Source of the DNA: Candidatus Cloacimonadota bacterium
GTDB lineage: Bacteria > Cloacimonadota > Cloacimonadia > Cloacimonadales > Cloacimonadaceae
Direction of reading: 5' to 3'
DNA length: 7,914 nt
Assembly (NCBI GenBank): GCA_027318525.1
Contig: DAHVPA010000083.1
Location: 1 to 7,914, forward strand
Positions 7,079 to 7,914 of this stretch are shown in pieces. The position numbers were made by a program, and so were the translations under genes. Each line of letters opens with the position of its first letter. Within the stretch, counting starts at the first letter, position 1. The notes under the pieces are model-generated. The model saw nothing but the letters and a program-made list of their open reading frames with translations. It was not told the origin of the DNA and ran no database searches.

Positions 7079-7156
7079 TTTTGCTGCGAGGGGTCATCGA
7101 GGGGTCTTCGAGGGCTTTCCCCACGATAACTCCTCCGGGCAAAAAAGGAAGAACAT
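7079..7156 (+). repeat. 78-bp intergenic repeat, copy 2 (three 11-bp GAGGGGTC units plus inverted unit)
   Basis: This is the directly oriented partner of 2274-2351, at a constant offset of 4805 bp. Units start at 7088, 7099 and 7110, again 11 bp apart (the third is degenerate, GAGGGCTT). The inverted arm at 7124-7135 pairs with 7088-7099 with one wobble and one mismatch. The core CCCACGAT between the units and the inverted arm is identical in both copies. This copy ends 43 bases before the start of the plus-strand exported protein. It could act in that gene's leader or be an unrelated dispersed element. Confidence 0.8.
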
Positions 7157-7199
7157 TGGAACCGGAATCACACAAAAGAGACATAAAAACACGAAGGTG

Positions 7200-7914
7200 A
7201 TGATGATAAAAAGATTTATCCCCGCCCTGCTGCTCTGCCTGTTTATCCTTTTGAATATATCTGCCCTGAGTGCGCAAATCATCTCCTCCGCCGAACAGCA
7301 CCAGCTGGTGGGCATGCTGAACACTGCCGGATTTGACTCTACCGACGTCAATTTCCTCAAAGACTGGGACCCCACCACCAAGTTCAAGCTGAACTGCCAG
7401 GTGGAAGCACTTAATAATCTGTGGAAATTTATTACTCTGCTGGATGATTTGAAGCAAAAATGCCATGGCATGATACCATTAGTCCCTAACTCCGCAAACA
7501 CATATCAAGACATTAACGATAGAATGGTTTGGAACTATGGACCACTGATTACTGATACGGACAACTATTACCTGTCAGGTGGTTACCTGGATTTAATAGC
7601 TTGGTGGAGTGAATGGGATAAAAAAAAGGTTACAAATTGGTATAAACAGATAGAAATGCTAATGGATGAATCAGCCAAGATTAAACAGACATCATTGAAC
7701 TTAATTAGTAATGAACAAATTGATAGTCTTGCATATTGGCTTTATCAGTCATGGCAGGAAAGTGAAGATTCACTTACATACAAGCAATTTTACAAGGATG
7801 CTTTTCCAGAAATTAAGGAAAGCATTACTCTGGATAGAGCAACAGAGCTGCTTAATAGAATAGACTATCATAAGTTAGTGTGTGCTTGGGATTATTGGGA
7901 ATTAAGCGTTTTTA
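7200..7914 (+). CDS. Unrecognised exported protein, C-terminus beyond the window
   Basis: The frame stays open from ATG 7200 to the window end (238 codons). I do not recognise the protein. It begins MMIKRF, then a hydrophobic stretch (IPALLLCLFILLNIS) and ALSAQ, a clear Sec signal peptide with likely cleavage after ALSA at residues ~22-25. The mature part starts with IISSAEQHQLVGMLNTAGFD and is mostly helical-looking, polar and rich in Trp, Tyr, Lys, Asp and Glu. Examples are LDLIAWWSEWDKKK around 130-143 and a WLYQSW...ESLTYKQFYK-like region near 180-200. No membrane helix follows the signal peptide. GAAGG overlaps too closely with ATG 7200, so ATG 7203 (MIKRF) may be the true start. Base composition falls from about 62% GC at 7261-7320 to about 28-30% at 7621-7740, unlike the neighbouring genes, which hints at a mosaic or acquired gene. 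The gene is divergent from the Fn3/adhesin gene. Confidence 0.8.
   Translation, partial: MMIKRFIPALLLCLFILLNISALSAQIISSAEQHQLVGMLNTAGFDSTDVNFLKDWDPTTKFKLNCQVEALNNLWKFITLLDDLKQKCHGMIPLVPNSANTYQDINDRMVWNYGPLITDTDNYYLSGGYLDLIAWWSEWDKKKVTNWYKQIEMLMDESAKIKQTSLNLISNEQIDSLAYWLYQSWQESEDSLTYKQFYKDAFPEIKESITLDRATELLNRIDYHKLVCAWDYWELSVF

Noticed and set aside
2274..7156. CRISPR array or transposon ends
   Set aside because: There are only two long copies 4.8 kb apart, with 11-bp internal steps and no spacers. No transposase or integrase gene lies between them, and the copies are direct, not inverted.
6972..7501. Minus-strand open frames (6972-7466 and 7094-7501) overlapping repeat copy 2 and the plus-strand gene
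   Set aside because: They run antisense to a plus-strand frame with a clear signal peptide and cross the non-coding repeat. Neither has a convincing start or domain.

Overview
The window reads as chromosomal DNA of an anaerobic Gram-negative bacterium of the FCB group, most likely Candidatus Cloacimonadota. This is an inference from protein style. The large secreted protein ends in an NYPNPFNPET...SGVYLYKM...KMMLMK type C-terminal domain, carries choice-of-anchor J modules, and has Fn3 repeats with GY+V(F/Y)RDG motifs, one of them split by a large insertion. No 16S rRNA or species marker is present.

Positions 1-2174 hold a compact minus-strand housekeeping cluster read tpiA -> serS -> GtrA-family gene. 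tpiA (triosephosphate isomerase) is followed after 13 bases by serS (seryl-tRNA synthetase), whose ribosome binding site overlaps the tpiA stop codon. The gtrA-like gene starts 28-29 bases after the serS stop and runs off the left edge after 33 codons.

Positions 2175-2414 are intergenic. They hold one copy of a 78-bp repeat and a strong rho-independent terminator for the next gene upstream on the minus strand. Positions 2415-6769 are one very large minus-strand gene for a secreted, multidomain Fn3/adhesin-like protein. It is split into two reading frames by a one-base loss in a T run (A run on the plus strand, 5534-5537). Restoring one base gives a 1451-residue protein: signal peptide, N-terminal beta domain, Fn3, choice-of-anchor J, four more Fn3, a split Fn3 with an insert of about 200 residues, a second choice-of-anchor J, and a type-9-like sorting domain.

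Positions 6770-7199 are a divergent intergenic region with a 5'-leader hairpin and the second copy of the 78-bp repeat. From 7200 to the right edge a plus-strand gene encodes an unrecognised exported protein, cut by the window end. Its first ~70 codons are GC-rich and the rest is AT-rich, which suggests a mosaic or acquired gene.

The most unusual structure is the pair of directly oriented repeats that bracket the secreted-protein gene, 4805 bp apart. Each copy is built from three GAGGGGTC-type units at exact 11-bp spacing followed by an inverted unit.
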